Shown piece by piece: positions 1-8,225 of a DNA stretch of 37,659 nucleotides. Origin of the DNA: Lachnospiraceae bacterium (GTDB lineage Bacteria; Bacillota; Clostridia; Lachnospirales; Lachnospiraceae). The notes under the pieces were generated by a model. That model saw nothing but the letters and a program-made list of their open reading frames with translations, did no database searches and had not been told where the DNA came from. The DNA lies in NCBI GenBank assembly GCA_910575565.1, contig CAJTFL010000034.1:1-37659 (forward strand). The letters run 5' to 3'. The translations under genes were made by a program, and so were the position numbers. Positions within the stretch are counted from its first letter, which is position 1. Each line of letters begins with the position of its first letter.

Positions 1-80
1 CTGTTTGATTGTTTTGTTGTGGTGACTTAACAATACTACTTTTAGGACTTGCTTTCCACTGCTTTTGTTATAGAAAATAG

Positions 81-126
81 AAAATCGCTATGCCATAGCC
101 CTGGCAGGCCATCGCGCAGCGATTTT
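81..126. terminator. Hairpin upstream of the first GNAT gene
   Basis: A perfect 9-bp stem (AAAATCGCT at 81-89 with AGCGATTTT at 118-126) encloses a GC-rich loop that can itself fold (GCCATAGCCCTGGC). The right arm ends in TTTT, so it could terminate rightward transcription entering from outside the window. No gene is visible in 1-155. Confidence 0.5.
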
Positions 127-155
127 GTTCAATTAGAATTTGCGAGGAAAAAGTA

Positions 156-656
156 ATGATACTAAAATATAGAAACGCAACTCCAAATGATATTGAAGAA
201 ATATACAGTATAATTCGCACTGCTATAGATGCTATGGAGCGAGATAATATTTTTCAATGGGATGATTTGTATCCTACTAAAGAAGATTTTCAGGAAGATG
301 TTGATAAAAGTCAACTCTATGTTGGTTCAGTGAATGGTCAAATAGCGGTTGTATATACCTTAAACCAAAAATGTGATAAAGAATATGAAAACGGCAAGTG
401 GAAATATAAAGATAAGCCATTTTATATCGTACATAGACTTTGTGTGAATCCGACTTTTCAGAATAGAGGAATTGCTAAATCTACGCTATTATATATTGAA
501 AAGCAATTAACGGAAATGGGTATTCATGTTATTCGATTAGATGTATTCTCTAATAATCCATTTGCATTAAGGCTATATAATTCTTTAGGTTATTCGGAAG
601 TTGGCTATGCTGACTGGCGAAAAGGAAAATTCTTTTTGATGGAAAAGTGTTTTTAG
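156..656 (+). CDS. GNAT family N-acetyltransferase
   Basis: A 166-residue single-domain protein that should transfer an acetyl group from acetyl-CoA to an amine. The acceptor cannot be read from sequence. The acetyl-CoA binding motif A is visible at about residues 94-111, with the core Q102-N-R-G-I-A following the beta strand IVHRLCV, and a motif B-like segment near NPFALRLYNSLGYSE (about 136-150). The length is normal for the family. The ATG follows GCGAGGAAAAAGTA, a good ribosome binding site. It is the first of three same-strand genes, followed by a methyltransferase-like gene and a second GNAT with gaps of 39 and 23 bp, so the three are probably co-transcribed. The fold is secure; the substrate is unknown. 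Confidence 0.85.
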   Translation: MILKYRNATPNDIEEIYSIIRTAIDAMERDNIFQWDDLYPTKEDFQEDVDKSQLYVGSVNGQIAVVYTLNQKCDKEYENGKWKYKDKPFYIVHRLCVNPTFQNRGIAKSTLLYIEKQLTEMGIHVIRLDVFSNNPFALRLYNSLGYSEVGYADWRKGKFFLMEKCF

Positions 657-695
657 CTACAAGTTACGTTTTTTCATACTGGAAAACCGGGAATT

Positions 696-1400
696 ATGGA
701 GGAAAAGAAAATAGCATTTAAGTTAGATGGCGTTGTACCTTGGGGCAGAAATATGGAAGAATACAAATTGATGTTCCGTTTAGATGATAATGATATGTCA
801 AAAAAAATTGCAGGGTTTGGCGATGGTCCAGCCTGTTTTAATTATGAGATGACTGAAAGAAATGGAAGTGTTATTTCGTTTGATTTGATATATCAGTTTT
901 CGAAAGAAGATATAGAAAAACGTATTGGGGAAGTCCGAACTACAATAATGCAGCAAATGCGGGAAAATATGGATAACTATGTGTGGAAGAACATTAAAAG
1001 TTTAGAAGAACTTGAAAGTACCCGTATGTCTGCTATGAGAAAATTTTTGTCTGATTATGAGAAGGGAAAAGCAGAGAGACGTTATGTATTCCATGAACTG
1101 CCTGATAAGTTACCCTATGGAGCAGATTACTTTGATATTGGGTTGAGTTCTCACTTCCTGCTAATGTATACATCATTAGGATATAATTTTCATATAGCAT
1201 CAATGACAGAAATGCTTAGAGTATGCAAAGAAATTAGAATTTTCCCGATTGTAGATTTGGATGCAAATAAGACAGACTTAATTAAAAACGTAATAGATTA
1301 CTTCCAAAGGGATTATAATGTGGAAATTGTTAAGACAGAATATGAGTTCCAAAAGGGAGATAATAAATTATTGATTATAAGAAATAGAGATGTGATTTAG
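696..1400 (+). CDS. Class I SAM-dependent methyltransferase-like protein
   Basis: A 234-residue protein. Residues 38-50 (KIAGFGDGPACFN) resemble the glycine-rich SAM-binding motif I of Rossmann-fold methyltransferases, and the acidic residue of motif II would be D63 in ISFDLIYQF. A later FDIGLSSHFLLMY segment (about 146-158) resembles the motif IV/V region, and IFPIVDLDA a late strand. The central part is highly charged (EKGKAERR). The ribosome binding site is weak (CCGGGAATT). It lies between two GNAT genes in the same direction, which suggests a small modification operon. The substrate is not recognisable. The family assignment rests on motif similarity alone and could be wrong. Confidence 0.6.
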   Translation: MEEKKIAFKLDGVVPWGRNMEEYKLMFRLDDNDMSKKIAGFGDGPACFNYEMTERNGSVISFDLIYQFSKEDIEKRIGEVRTTIMQQMRENMDNYVWKNIKSLEELESTRMSAMRKFLSDYEKGKAERRYVFHELPDKLPYGADYFDIGLSSHFLLMYTSLGYNFHIASMTEMLRVCKEIRIFPIVDLDANKTDLIKNVIDYFQRDYNVEIVKTEYEFQKGDNKLLIIRNRDVI

Positions 1401-1423
1401 GAATAATGAGGTTTTAAAAAGAT

Positions 1424-1894
1424 ATGGATTATAAAATTCGGGAAATTAGAAAAAATGAATATCCAATATTATCTGATTTTTTGTATGAAGCAATTTTTAT
1501 TCCAGAGGGCATGGATAAGCCGCTAAAATCTATTATCAAACAGCCAGAGTTACAAGCATATATTAAAGATTTTGGAAAAGCAGACGATTGGTGCTTGGTT
1601 GTGGAAACAAAAGAGCAGATTGTGGGTGCAGTATGGGTGCGTATTATGAACGATTACGGGCATATTGATGACAAAACGCCCTCATTTGCCATATCACTGT
1701 ATGAGGAATACAGAAATTTGGGTATTGGTACAGCACTTATGGGAGCTATGTTGCAACTTCTAAAAGTGAAAGGATATAAGCAGACATCTCTATCTGTGCA
1801 GAAAGCGAATTATGCAGTCAAAATGTATAGAAAAGCAGGATTTGAAGTGGTTGACGAGAACAAAGAAGAATACATAATGATTTGCAAATTATGA
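1424..1894 (+). CDS. GNAT family N-acetyltransferase
   Basis: A 156-residue acetyltransferase. Motif A lies around residues 88-108, with R97-N-L-G-I-G-T as the acetyl-CoA pyrophosphate loop, preceded by AISLYEEY. The C-terminal ANYAVKMYRKAGFEV segment is the usual motif B helix and strand. The N-terminal third has an aromatic-rich acceptor region (FLYEAIFIPEG). GAGG lies about 11 nt upstream of the ATG. It is the last gene of the GNAT / methyltransferase-like / GNAT trio; a clear terminator follows about 245 bp downstream. The acceptor substrate is unknown. Confidence 0.85.
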   Translation: MDYKIREIRKNEYPILSDFLYEAIFIPEGMDKPLKSIIKQPELQAYIKDFGKADDWCLVVETKEQIVGAVWVRIMNDYGHIDDKTPSFAISLYEEYRNLGIGTALMGAMLQLLKVKGYKQTSLSVQKANYAVKMYRKAGFEVVDENKEEYIMICKL

Positions 1895-2138
1895 TAAAGT
1901 AGTGGTTTTTGACTATTGCATTTCTTAACAAAATCGCTTATAATCTAAGCCATAGCATATAGCTATTATCCGCAGTTGCAGAGTTGGTGTTATCAACACC
2001 GATAACAAAATGATAACATTAGCTCATATAGGCAGGATAATATGGACATATCAAATAATCAAAAGATTTACATATTCGACAGAGAATAAATCCTAAGCAA
2101 AATTAGTTAGGAAAAGTCGAGTTCGAGTAACAGACAGA
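1895..2138. other. Intergenic stretch without a confident gene
   Basis: It contains short repeats (GTGTTATCAACAC, and GATAAC repeated near 2000-2015) and a 15-codon ATG ORF at about 2041-2088. Reading on in the same frame crosses several stops, which looks like decayed coding sequence. Nothing here can be named. Confidence 0.4.
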
Positions 2139-2182
2139 ACGCCGGAAATGCTGATAAAATGGGCATTTTCGGCGTCGTTTTA
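2139..2182 (+). terminator. Rho-independent terminator after the GNAT trio
   Basis: A 13-bp stem with one G-T pair (ACGCCGGAAATGC at 2139-2151 with GCATTTTCGGCGT at 2163-2175), an 11-nt loop, then CGTTTTAT. It is followed by a short direct repeat, GGCTCTAAAATGGCTCTAA, of the kind often seen next to element attachment sites; no att function is shown. Confidence 0.65.
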
Positions 2183-2241
2183 TAGCGATTGGCTCTAAAA
2201 TGGCTCTAATTATTTGAGGAATACTGGATTTGGAGTGGGTA

Positions 2242-2559
2242 TTATGATACCGGCTTTTTATATAGAGGAATTTCTCTCGCATCGTTATCGGATTTTTCTA
2301 ATAGAGGACTGGTTGCACTCATTGTAAAAGCAATATCGTTGCTTCGGATAAATAACAGTTCCATTCCAATTTTCGGATTAAGCTGAATGACACAATTTTC
2401 TGAAATATCTATCCAACAGTATGACCGCCCTTTATATTTGATAAATTTGCCCTCTGCGTTCTGATAATTCTGTAAAGCCGAATTGTCGAAATCCAAATGT
2501 CGCTAAGGTTCTCTAAAGTATTGCAGACTTTTTGGTATATTGTTATCCAAAAGTATCAT
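2242..2559 (-). pseudogene. Small unknown protein with in-frame amber stop
   Basis: Starting from the ATG at 2559, the frame reads MILLDNNIPKSLQYFREP, hits a TAG at 2503-2505, and continues in the same frame for about 86 more residues (RHLDFDNSALQNYQNAEG onward, ending LYKKPVS). The downstream part has no ATG at its head, only a TTG without a ribosome binding site. A single nonsense mutation in a 105-residue gene explains this best. The start overlaps the last 17 bases of the transglutaminase-like gene, implying translational coupling in the original operon. The product contains a beta-rich YCWIDISENCVIQL segment that I do not recognise. Confidence 0.5.
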
Positions 2560-3451
2560 AGTAGATGTTCTGTGTATTATTTGTTAGAACAGAAAATTTC
2601 TCGTTTGTAGTCCATAAATATTCTATTTGTTCCATATTTTTATCAGGTTCTGACAGCAATCCTGCCAAATGGTCAAGTTCATGCAATTCACTTTCGCTTA
2701 ATGTATGTATGCCGCCACGAAGATATAAGGGCTGATAAGAATAAAAAATTTCATTATTCATCAATGCATGGAAATCCATGAACAAGTATTCACAGACACC
2801 TTCCAAAGGATTTGGTGAAAAAACGTCTAACTTCTTATTTAGCGTATTTTTTCTTAAACCAATCCATGCTTCGGATGCAGTTACAAACTTTCGACGTGGT
2901 AAATCAAATTGGCTGTAACCAAAACGCTGTTCATACTCATAATAACCATCAACATCTACCAAAACCCACCTGTTTTCATTAAAATCCCAGTATTCATTAA
3001 CCCAATGTTCCATATAGCTATCACCTGTATCACCAAAGTCCATAAATCCAGCCCTGGAACGGCAGGGGATTCCTTTTGCTTTTAAAATTGCGCTAAATAA
3101 TACTGAAGCTTGTCGGCAGGACACAGTAATTCTTTTTGTTACGTCCCTATTCTTTGTAAATCCTGTTTCATCTAAACGTAAAATGCCAGCGATCATTGAA
3201 ACAGCAGTTATATATAGTTCATCTTCATTTTTAAAACGATGTTTCGGATAGGACGCAAATTTTCCAAAATAAGTATCTTCTAAGTAAGGAGATGGCTCTG
3301 TAAAATACATAGATGGATGAGTAATTTGATCGCACACCAACATGCCGATGGAAGGTATGTCGTCCGGCAACGATAATATAAATTCTTTATATTTCCCTAC
3401 ATATGTATAAACACTGGTTTCTAAATAACGCTGATATATTTTTCTGTTCAT
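2543..3451 (-). CDS. Transglutaminase-fold domain protein
   Basis: A 302-residue cytoplasmic-looking protein with no signal peptide. The papain-like transglutaminase core lies at about residues 105-170. The likely catalytic triad is C112 in SCRQASVLFSAILKAKGIPC, H149 in MEHWVNEYW and D166 in WVLVDVDG, in the order and spacing of the family. Bacterial members are usually proteases or amidases rather than cross-linkers. The GGAGG upstream is about 14 nt from the ATG, which is long, so the start could be slightly different. A small gene disrupted by a stop codon overlaps its 3' end. The domain call is firm; the substrate is unknown. Confidence 0.8.
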   Translation of the reverse strand: MNRKIYQRYLETSVYTYVGKYKEFILSLPDDIPSIGMLVCDQITHPSMYFTEPSPYLEDTYFGKFASYPKHRFKNEDELYITAVSMIAGILRLDETGFTKNRDVTKRITVSCRQASVLFSAILKAKGIPCRSRAGFMDFGDTGDSYMEHWVNEYWDFNENRWVLVDVDGYYEYEQRFGYSQFDLPRRKFVTASEAWIGLRKNTLNKKLDVFSPNPLEGVCEYLFMDFHALMNNEIFYSYQPLYLRGGIHTLSESELHELDHLAGLLSEPDKNMEQIEYLWTTNEKFSVLTNNTQNIYYDTFG

Positions 3452-3632
3452 GTAAATTTTTATAGCCTCCTGATATTTTTAGTAGTAGACGTTTGCTCTG
3501 ATTAAATGATATCAAAATAAAAAAATTACGTCAATAAATCCATTCCACTTTTGCTTGCTTAAATTACCTAATTGCCATTAGTTTCCATTTTTATTGTTTA
3601 TCTAATTAATATTCATTTTTCCGAAACTTTTA

Positions 3633-4181
3633 TCATTCATTTTCTGGATAAATTTTTACAGATATACCTCTAACCCCCTTTTTGACAATCTTGCTGTCAT
3701 CAAGAATACTCTGCTTAACAGCGTCTAAATCCTTTGAGAGTGCTTCGATCGCATGTTGGTGTTCTTCTTCTGACGAGAAGCGTTCCGTATCGTTCAAAAG
3801 GTTCTCCTGCAATTCCCTTGCTTTCATGTATACGCCCAACTTATGATTGAGCAGGGAGTTTTTAAAGGATATTTTGATTGTAGCGGGATTGAAACTTCCG
3901 TCCTCGTATCTCTCTGCTTCAAAGTTCATATCTAATTGTTCGTCCATTTTCAAAATTAAAGACAATACATCTGACACTGTTTCTATATCAAAATCCATAA
4001 AAACATTGATACTGATACCCAAAGCATTTGCAATTTTCATCAGTTGGTCGGGCTTTGGATTGCGGATGCCATACTCATACTTTTTAATTGTGGCGGAATT
4101 GATGCCGGAAAGCTGACCGAGCGTTTCCTGTGATATGCCACGCAAATTCCGAAAGTGTTTAATCTTTTCCCCGGTAGTCAT
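3633..4181 (-). CDS. XRE-family transcriptional repressor of the IME
   Basis: A 182-residue protein with an N-terminal helix-turn-helix of the Cro/C1 type (residues 5-58: GEKIKHFRNLRGISQETLGQ, then SGINSATIKKYEYG) and a charged C-terminal half likely used for dimerisation. GGAGG lies 7 nt before the ATG. It is divergent from xis-int, and three CAC-N4-GTG sites lie in the shared promoter region. By analogy with phage and ICE immunity repressors, it probably represses both its own gene and xis-int. The C-terminal half shows no recognisable ImmA-cleavable or LexA-like peptidase motif. Confidence 0.8.
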   Translation of the reverse strand: MTTGEKIKHFRNLRGISQETLGQLSGINSATIKKYEYGIRNPKPDQLMKIANALGISINVFMDFDIETVSDVLSLILKMDEQLDMNFEAERYEDGSFNPATIKISFKNSLLNHKLGVYMKARELQENLLNDTERFSSEEEHQHAIEALSKDLDAVKQSILDDSKIVKKGVRGISVKIYPENE

Positions 4182-4242
4182 GCCAATACCTCCAATTTTT
4201 GTGATTTTCGTTAGTGCTTAGTTCAATTCTATCACATTAGGA

Positions 4243-4327
4243 CACATTTGTGTATAGAAAAATAAAATAAATACTTGACGCTCACAAAAGTGTACCGTAT
4301 AATAAAAACACAAAGTTCACATATGTG
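4243..4327. promoter_or_regulatory. Three CAC-N4-GTG operators in the XRE/xis control region
   Basis: Three near-identical palindromic sites, each followed by TA, lie at 4243-4252 (CACATTTGTG), 4283-4292 (CACAAAAGTG) and 4318-4327 (CACATATGTG). The starts are 40 and 35 bp apart. The second lies inside the spacer of the xis promoter and the third just downstream of the expected transcription start. The first lies in the leftward promoter region of the XRE gene. The arrangement fits cooperative repression by the XRE protein. Confidence 0.65.
4275..4303 (+). promoter_or_regulatory. Sigma-A promoter for xis-int
   Basis: TTGACG (4275-4280) and TATAAT (4298-4303) are separated by exactly 17 bp. 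One CAC-N4-GTG operator sits within the spacer, so bound repressor would block RNA polymerase. Confidence 0.75.
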
Positions 4328-4360
4328 TACCTAAAATAAAAAGAGAAAGGACAGGACTAT

Positions 4361-4555
4361 ATGGAGAATGGAAAGAAAATGTATGTAACGGCAGAGGAAG
4401 CGGCTGAAATGCTTGGTGTATCAACGGGTTATGCCTACAAGATTATCCGGGGGCTGAATGAGGAACTGAAAGCAAAGGGCTATCGGACAATCTGCGGCAA
4501 AGTCCCGACAAAATACTTTGAAGAAAAATTCTACGGTCTGACCGTAGCCATGTAG
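4361..4555 (+). CDS. Excisionase-like small HTH protein
   Basis: A 64-residue protein with a winged-helix DNA-binding head (residues 7-31: YVTAEEAAEMLGVSTGYAYK then IIRGLN) typical of the small excisionase/MerR-like proteins placed directly upstream of tyrosine integrases. GAGAAAGGACAGGACTAT provides a spaced ribosome binding site. It sits between the repressed promoter and the integrase gene, 66 bp before the integrase start. Its expected role is to bend DNA at the element ends and bias integrase toward excision. An alternative is a purely transcriptional regulator. Confidence 0.7.
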   Translation: MENGKKMYVTAEEAAEMLGVSTGYAYKIIRGLNEELKAKGYRTICGKVPTKYFEEKFYGLTVAM

Positions 4556-4621
4556 GAAACACCCTGCGGGTATACCATTATGGCGAGAGGACACGCCAAC
4601 AATAAGGAAAGGAGAGATTTT

Positions 4622-5512
4622 ATGTCAGCGACAAGGGACGGAAAGATGTGGCGTTGCCAGTTCTATTATAAGGACTGGCAGGGCGTAAGCCACAAGAAGA
4701 ACAAGCGGGGATTTAAGACAAAAGCGGAAGCGGAGCAATGGGAGCGTGACTTTCTGCAACAGCAGCAGAGAAATTTAGACATCAATTTTGAAAACTTCGT
4801 ACAAATTTATTACGAGGATATGGAACACCGTCTGCGTGAAAATACCATGCGTACAAAGAAATTCATTATTGACTTGAAAATCATTCCATATTTCAAGAAA
4901 AAGAACATGAATGAGATTAAGGCTTCCGACATTCGGGCGTGGCAAAATGCGCTGATGAAAAAAGGATATTCGGAAACATATCTGAAAACGGTCAATAATC
5001 GGTTGTCGGCAATTTTCAATTATGCGGTTCGGTACTATGATTTGAAAGATAATCCATGCAGGAAAGCCGGGAGTATCGGAAAGAGCCACGCCGGGGAAAA
5101 GGAGTTTTGGACAAAACAGGAATTTAAGCAGTTTCTTGTGACTGTGGAGAACAAGCCGGAAACAAAAATGGCGTTTCTGCTTCTTTACTGGACGGGCATG
5201 AGGATTGGGGAATTACTTGCTCTTACCTACAATGATATTGACTTAGAGAAGCGCACCATTTCCGTAAATAATTCTTATCAGCGGATAGAGGGCAGGGACA
5301 TTATCACACCGCCTAAAACACAAAAGAGCAAGCGTATCATAACGATACCGCCGTTTTTGACGGAAGAATTAAAGGAGTACATTTCGCATTTATACGGAAT
5401 TATGGCAGACGAAAGAATGTTCCGTTTTACAAAATCTTATATGGAGCATGAAATTATCAGAGGTATCAAGGCTTCCGGGGTAAAAAGAATACGTTTGCAT
5501 GATATTCGTCAC
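4622..5512 (+). pseudogene. int: Tyrosine integrase, N-terminal 297 codons (interrupted)
   Basis: This piece holds the AP2-like arm-binding domain (DGKMWRCQFYYKDWQGVSHK), the SAM-like core-binding domain (about 60-160) and the first part of the catalytic domain. It includes the catalytic Arg in LYWTGMRIGELLAL, a Lys in KTQKSKRIITIP and the H-x-x-R box in LHDIRH. It ends abruptly at the His codon CAC (5510-5512). The remaining 60 codons, with the GH motif and the catalytic Tyr, resume at 10571. Joining the two gives an in-frame 357-residue integrase reading LHDIRH-SHASLLVEMG. The ATG at 4622 was chosen because AAAGGAGAG precedes it; an upstream ATG at 4580 lacks such a site. As it stands the product lacks its nucleophile and should be inactive. 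Confidence 0.85.
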
Positions 5513-5547
5513 CCGTATGTCAAGCCCACGACAAAAAAATATGAAAG

Positions 5548-5587
5548 CAGCAATTGCAAAAATATTTCTTTATGCTTACAATTGCTG
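5548..5587. repeat. Inverted repeat near the left end of the insert
   Basis: CAGCAATTG (5548-5556) and CAATTGCTG (5579-5587) form a perfect 9-bp stem around an AT-rich 22-nt loop. It lies between the left insert junction and the 3' end of the KAP gene. It could be a terminator for that gene or an end-recognition structure. Confidence 0.5.
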
Positions 5588-5633
5588 TTCATACCCTCAT
5601 GGAAATAGTACAAATGAAGCTAATACAAAATCT

Positions 5634-7835
5634 TTACGACTGAATTGTACTGATGATCTTTTGAAGTTCCTCGTTAATTGTCTCTTCTGCAACGAAGCCT
5701 TCTGTTTGGCTGGTTTCTTTGTTTCTTCTCATTGCAATAAGAAAGGCAACAACATCCTTTTTGGTTTCTTTTGAAAGAATCAAAAATTCATGAGTTGTTA
5801 CAAATACATTCATACGCGAATAGGCGTCCTCTACATCAATAAATTCACTGAGAGTTTCCTTATTTACTTGACGTGTTTCTACAACTAGCCTGACTGCTGT
5901 TTTTCCACGAGAGGTACAATAGCTGATAACTTTTGCAAGCGATGTATCATCTGTAACAAGCGTTTCTTTGATGTGTTTTACAAGTTCTTCGTCAAGTTGG
6001 CTCAGCATCCACAAAAAGTTTAGCCCTCCATATTGTGACAGAGCCGCACCTGAATCTATTGCATTGATACATCGCGACTTAAACACAGACTCAAGTTTTA
6101 AAAGCTCGTCTAATAAAATCGCTTGTTTATCTTCATTCGGAGCCTTATCGGTATAGCGCCCATGCGTTATTTCAAAATCCCGCAAAAGCAACGCTAATAT
6201 TGATGGTTCGACCATTTTATCTTCAAATATGCCTCGCAGAAATGAAAAACGCTCCACCATATCAATTGCTTCCAGCAAAGGATCTACGCAAAACAGCAAT
6301 CTCCATGCAAATGGAATGGTAAAAAACCCTTTTTCCTCAACTTCAAAAGAGCTCCACATCCGGCAAAGACATCGTATTAAAATTGCAGCTCTTTCAGAAG
6401 GGATATTTTTCGAATCACCTTTGTTCGCATACGCTTCAATTTCTTCTAGCAATCGAATAATTTTTCCATCCTGGTATAGTTGGGTAATGTATGTTACAAG
6501 TTCTTTTTCGCTTGCTTCATATATAAGTTTTCTCATAGTTGCAGTTGAAATTGCATCATCTTCAAGAGAGAGGGAAAAATAGCGATCAAAGCATTCCGGA
6601 ACAGCAATATTACAATTGATCAAAAATTTCCTATAATCGTAATAACGACCAAAAGAATAGGTGTTTCCCAACGCCGCTTCCGTTTTTGGAAATAGAATCC
6701 CAAGAATACTTGTTGCTGCTTCTTCATTCGCAGCAATCCCATCTGAGAAAATATGACTAACAGCTTTCTTGATCTTCTCTTCGTCAATTTTTTGATGATC
6801 ATATGAGTAACTGCCAATTGAACCACATAGCATATCTTTGTAATTATTCAGAGTGGAGTAGATAGCTGGTTCAAATACTTGAAGACACGTCAGACCGAGG
6901 AGATCGACAGGATCGGTCTCACCTTGCAATAGCTGATATTTCAAGTAAAATACATTTGAATATCGAATAACATCCCGAATGGATTTAATATAATTTTTTA
7001 CTCCATACTGGAATAATTCTGCCCATGTTGCTTTGTCCCATCGGTTATCCGGTATATCTCCAAGTATTCCATTGAGCTTTGAGAAAAGAGCATCATGAAT
7101 ACTTTCCATACTCGGCGCAGGTATTTCAAATGGAACCTGTATAACTTTTTCAAGGTATTCTCGTCCATCTCCGTGTTGCACTGTGCCAAGCGCACGCACC
7201 ACAACATCATAATCAAAAGCAAGTAAATATACCGCGTTTGGGAAATCTGCTAGTGCTTTTACCAACTGAAAAACAGCGATAATCTCTTCTTCTGAAAGTC
7301 GGTCAATATCATCTATAGAGACAATTATTTTTAAATTCTCCTTAACCATTGTGCGGATAATCTCATCTTTTTGTCCCTGCATATCGTTACTCTTTCGGTT
7401 CATGCGCTTTCTTGCCTTGGTTGTAAATATTTTGCCTGCTGTTGCAATTGCGGCTCCTGCATATGGGATAAGACTGGCTGCATCAAAAATATCCGCATAT
7501 TGATCGACCAATTCACACACAGTATCTGCCGTAGGTTTTTTCATTTTTATTGCGCTTGCTAACTGTTTAAAGAATTGGGTAATAAGTTGTTTTGGATCAG
7601 AACAGAGCCAGGGATTAAACCTTAATATGACCACATCTGTACTACTGCGTTCTATTTGCTCTATTACCATATTTAGTAATGAAGTCTTTCCGCTTCCCCA
7701 TGCGCCATACAGACCCACAGTAAAGGAAGTAGGAAAAGCTGATTGCAATATAACATTGGCAAGGCTTTTTACAAACGATCCTCGATTTAGTTTATCTTCA
7801 GAAGATTTCATAATGGGAAGATCCGGACTGATCAT
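5634..7835 (-). CDS. KAP family P-loop NTPase
   Basis: A 733-residue protein. The Walker A motif GAWGSGKTS lies at residues 44-52, followed by the KAP-typical RFNPWL (72-77) and Walker B IIVSIDDIDRL (170-180). A small-residue stretch, SLIPYAGAAIATAG, at about 121-134 is in the position where KAP proteins carry membrane segments between the Walker motifs, although it is short. The C-terminal 450 residues are helical and unrecognised. KAP NTPases include PifA, which excludes phage T7, and many members occur in defence loci. I start at the ATG preceded by GAGGTGG-N5 rather than the upstream GTG. It is the last gene of the insert operon. NTPase identity is secure; the defence role is inference. 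Confidence 0.85.
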   Translation of the reverse strand: MISPDLPIMKSSEDKLNRGSFVKSLANVILQSAFPTSFTVGLYGAWGSGKTSLLNMVIEQIERSSTDVVILRFNPWLCSDPKQLITQFFKQLASAIKMKKPTADTVCELVDQYADIFDAASLIPYAGAAIATAGKIFTTKARKRMNRKSNDMQGQKDEIIRTMVKENLKIIVSIDDIDRLSEEEIIAVFQLVKALADFPNAVYLLAFDYDVVVRALGTVQHGDGREYLEKVIQVPFEIPAPSMESIHDALFSKLNGILGDIPDNRWDKATWAELFQYGVKNYIKSIRDVIRYSNVFYLKYQLLQGETDPVDLLGLTCLQVFEPAIYSTLNNYKDMLCGSIGSYSYDHQKIDEEKIKKAVSHIFSDGIAANEEAATSILGILFPKTEAALGNTYSFGRYYDYRKFLINCNIAVPECFDRYFSLSLEDDAISTATMRKLIYEASEKELVTYITQLYQDGKIIRLLEEIEAYANKGDSKNIPSERAAILIRCLCRMWSSFEVEEKGFFTIPFAWRLLFCVDPLLEAIDMVERFSFLRGIFEDKMVEPSILALLLRDFEITHGRYTDKAPNEDKQAILLDELLKLESVFKSRCINAIDSGAALSQYGGLNFLWMLSQLDEELVKHIKETLVTDDTSLAKVISYCTSRGKTAVRLVVETRQVNKETLSEFIDVEDAYSRMNVFVTTHEFLILSKETKKDVVAFLIAMRRNKETSQTEGFVAEETINEELQKIISTIQS

Positions 7836-8025
7836 TAATACCACCTCACAATATCTGAATAATTTATATCAGTTAACTTCGATAGCTTTCACTCTCTATA
7901 AAATTCTGCATCTCTATCCATCTAACTTTCAAGTAAAGTCACAGGTATATAAGGTAATTCCATAGTGCTGCCTCCTGTCATAATATTTCGGAAAAGGCTC
8001 TGCTTTCATTACACCTTACTGTAAA
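7836..8025 (-). other. Spacer with two very short ORFs before the KAP gene
   Basis: On the - strand a 26-codon ORF (8009 to 7929, beginning MKAEPFPKYYDRRQ, with AAGGTGT upstream) overlaps in another frame a 13-codon ORF (7963 to 7922, MELPYIPVTLLES, with a GGAGG 7 nt upstream). Either could be a leader peptide for the KAP gene or a relic of a larger gene. The frame of the second continues past a stop for 10 more codons. I cannot name either. Confidence 0.35.
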
Positions 8026-8223
8026 TCAAAACATCTCCAGCCATTTCACTTCAACCTTTTGCCCCTCACTCACAGCGCTGCTCTCAATATTGATATTTCT
8101 CAGCATTTGCTTGAATGCCAAACGGTCGAAGTTGGAGCCACTGTGATTGGTGCCAATATAAACTTGGCTGATAAATAATTCATGCTCTGTAACCCGCCTT
8201 CCTGCTTGCGTCAGATTAGGCAA
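8026..8223 (-). pseudogene. Serine-recombinase-like N-terminal scrap
   Basis: A 65-codon reading frame that begins only with a TTG and no ribosome binding site, 2 bp after the RhuM stop codon. The segment HSGSNFDRLAFKQMLRNI closely resembles the conserved YSGT-F-RP-F-M stretch found about residues 70-95 of large serine recombinases; the full-length recombinase at 12.5-14.2 kb has GYSGTSFERPSFKKMIEGI. The upstream catalytic Tyr-x-Arg-x-Ser block and everything downstream are missing, so it cannot be active. It may be the relic of the recombinase that once mobilised the insert, or the resemblance may be coincidental. Confidence 0.4.
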
Positions 8224-8225
8224 AA

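Noticed and set aside
5508..5512. GTCAC as a 5-bp target duplication around the insert (5508-5512 and 10572-10576)
   Set aside because: The inferred native integrase sequence already contains GTCACaGTCAC at this point, so the repeat is explained without duplication.
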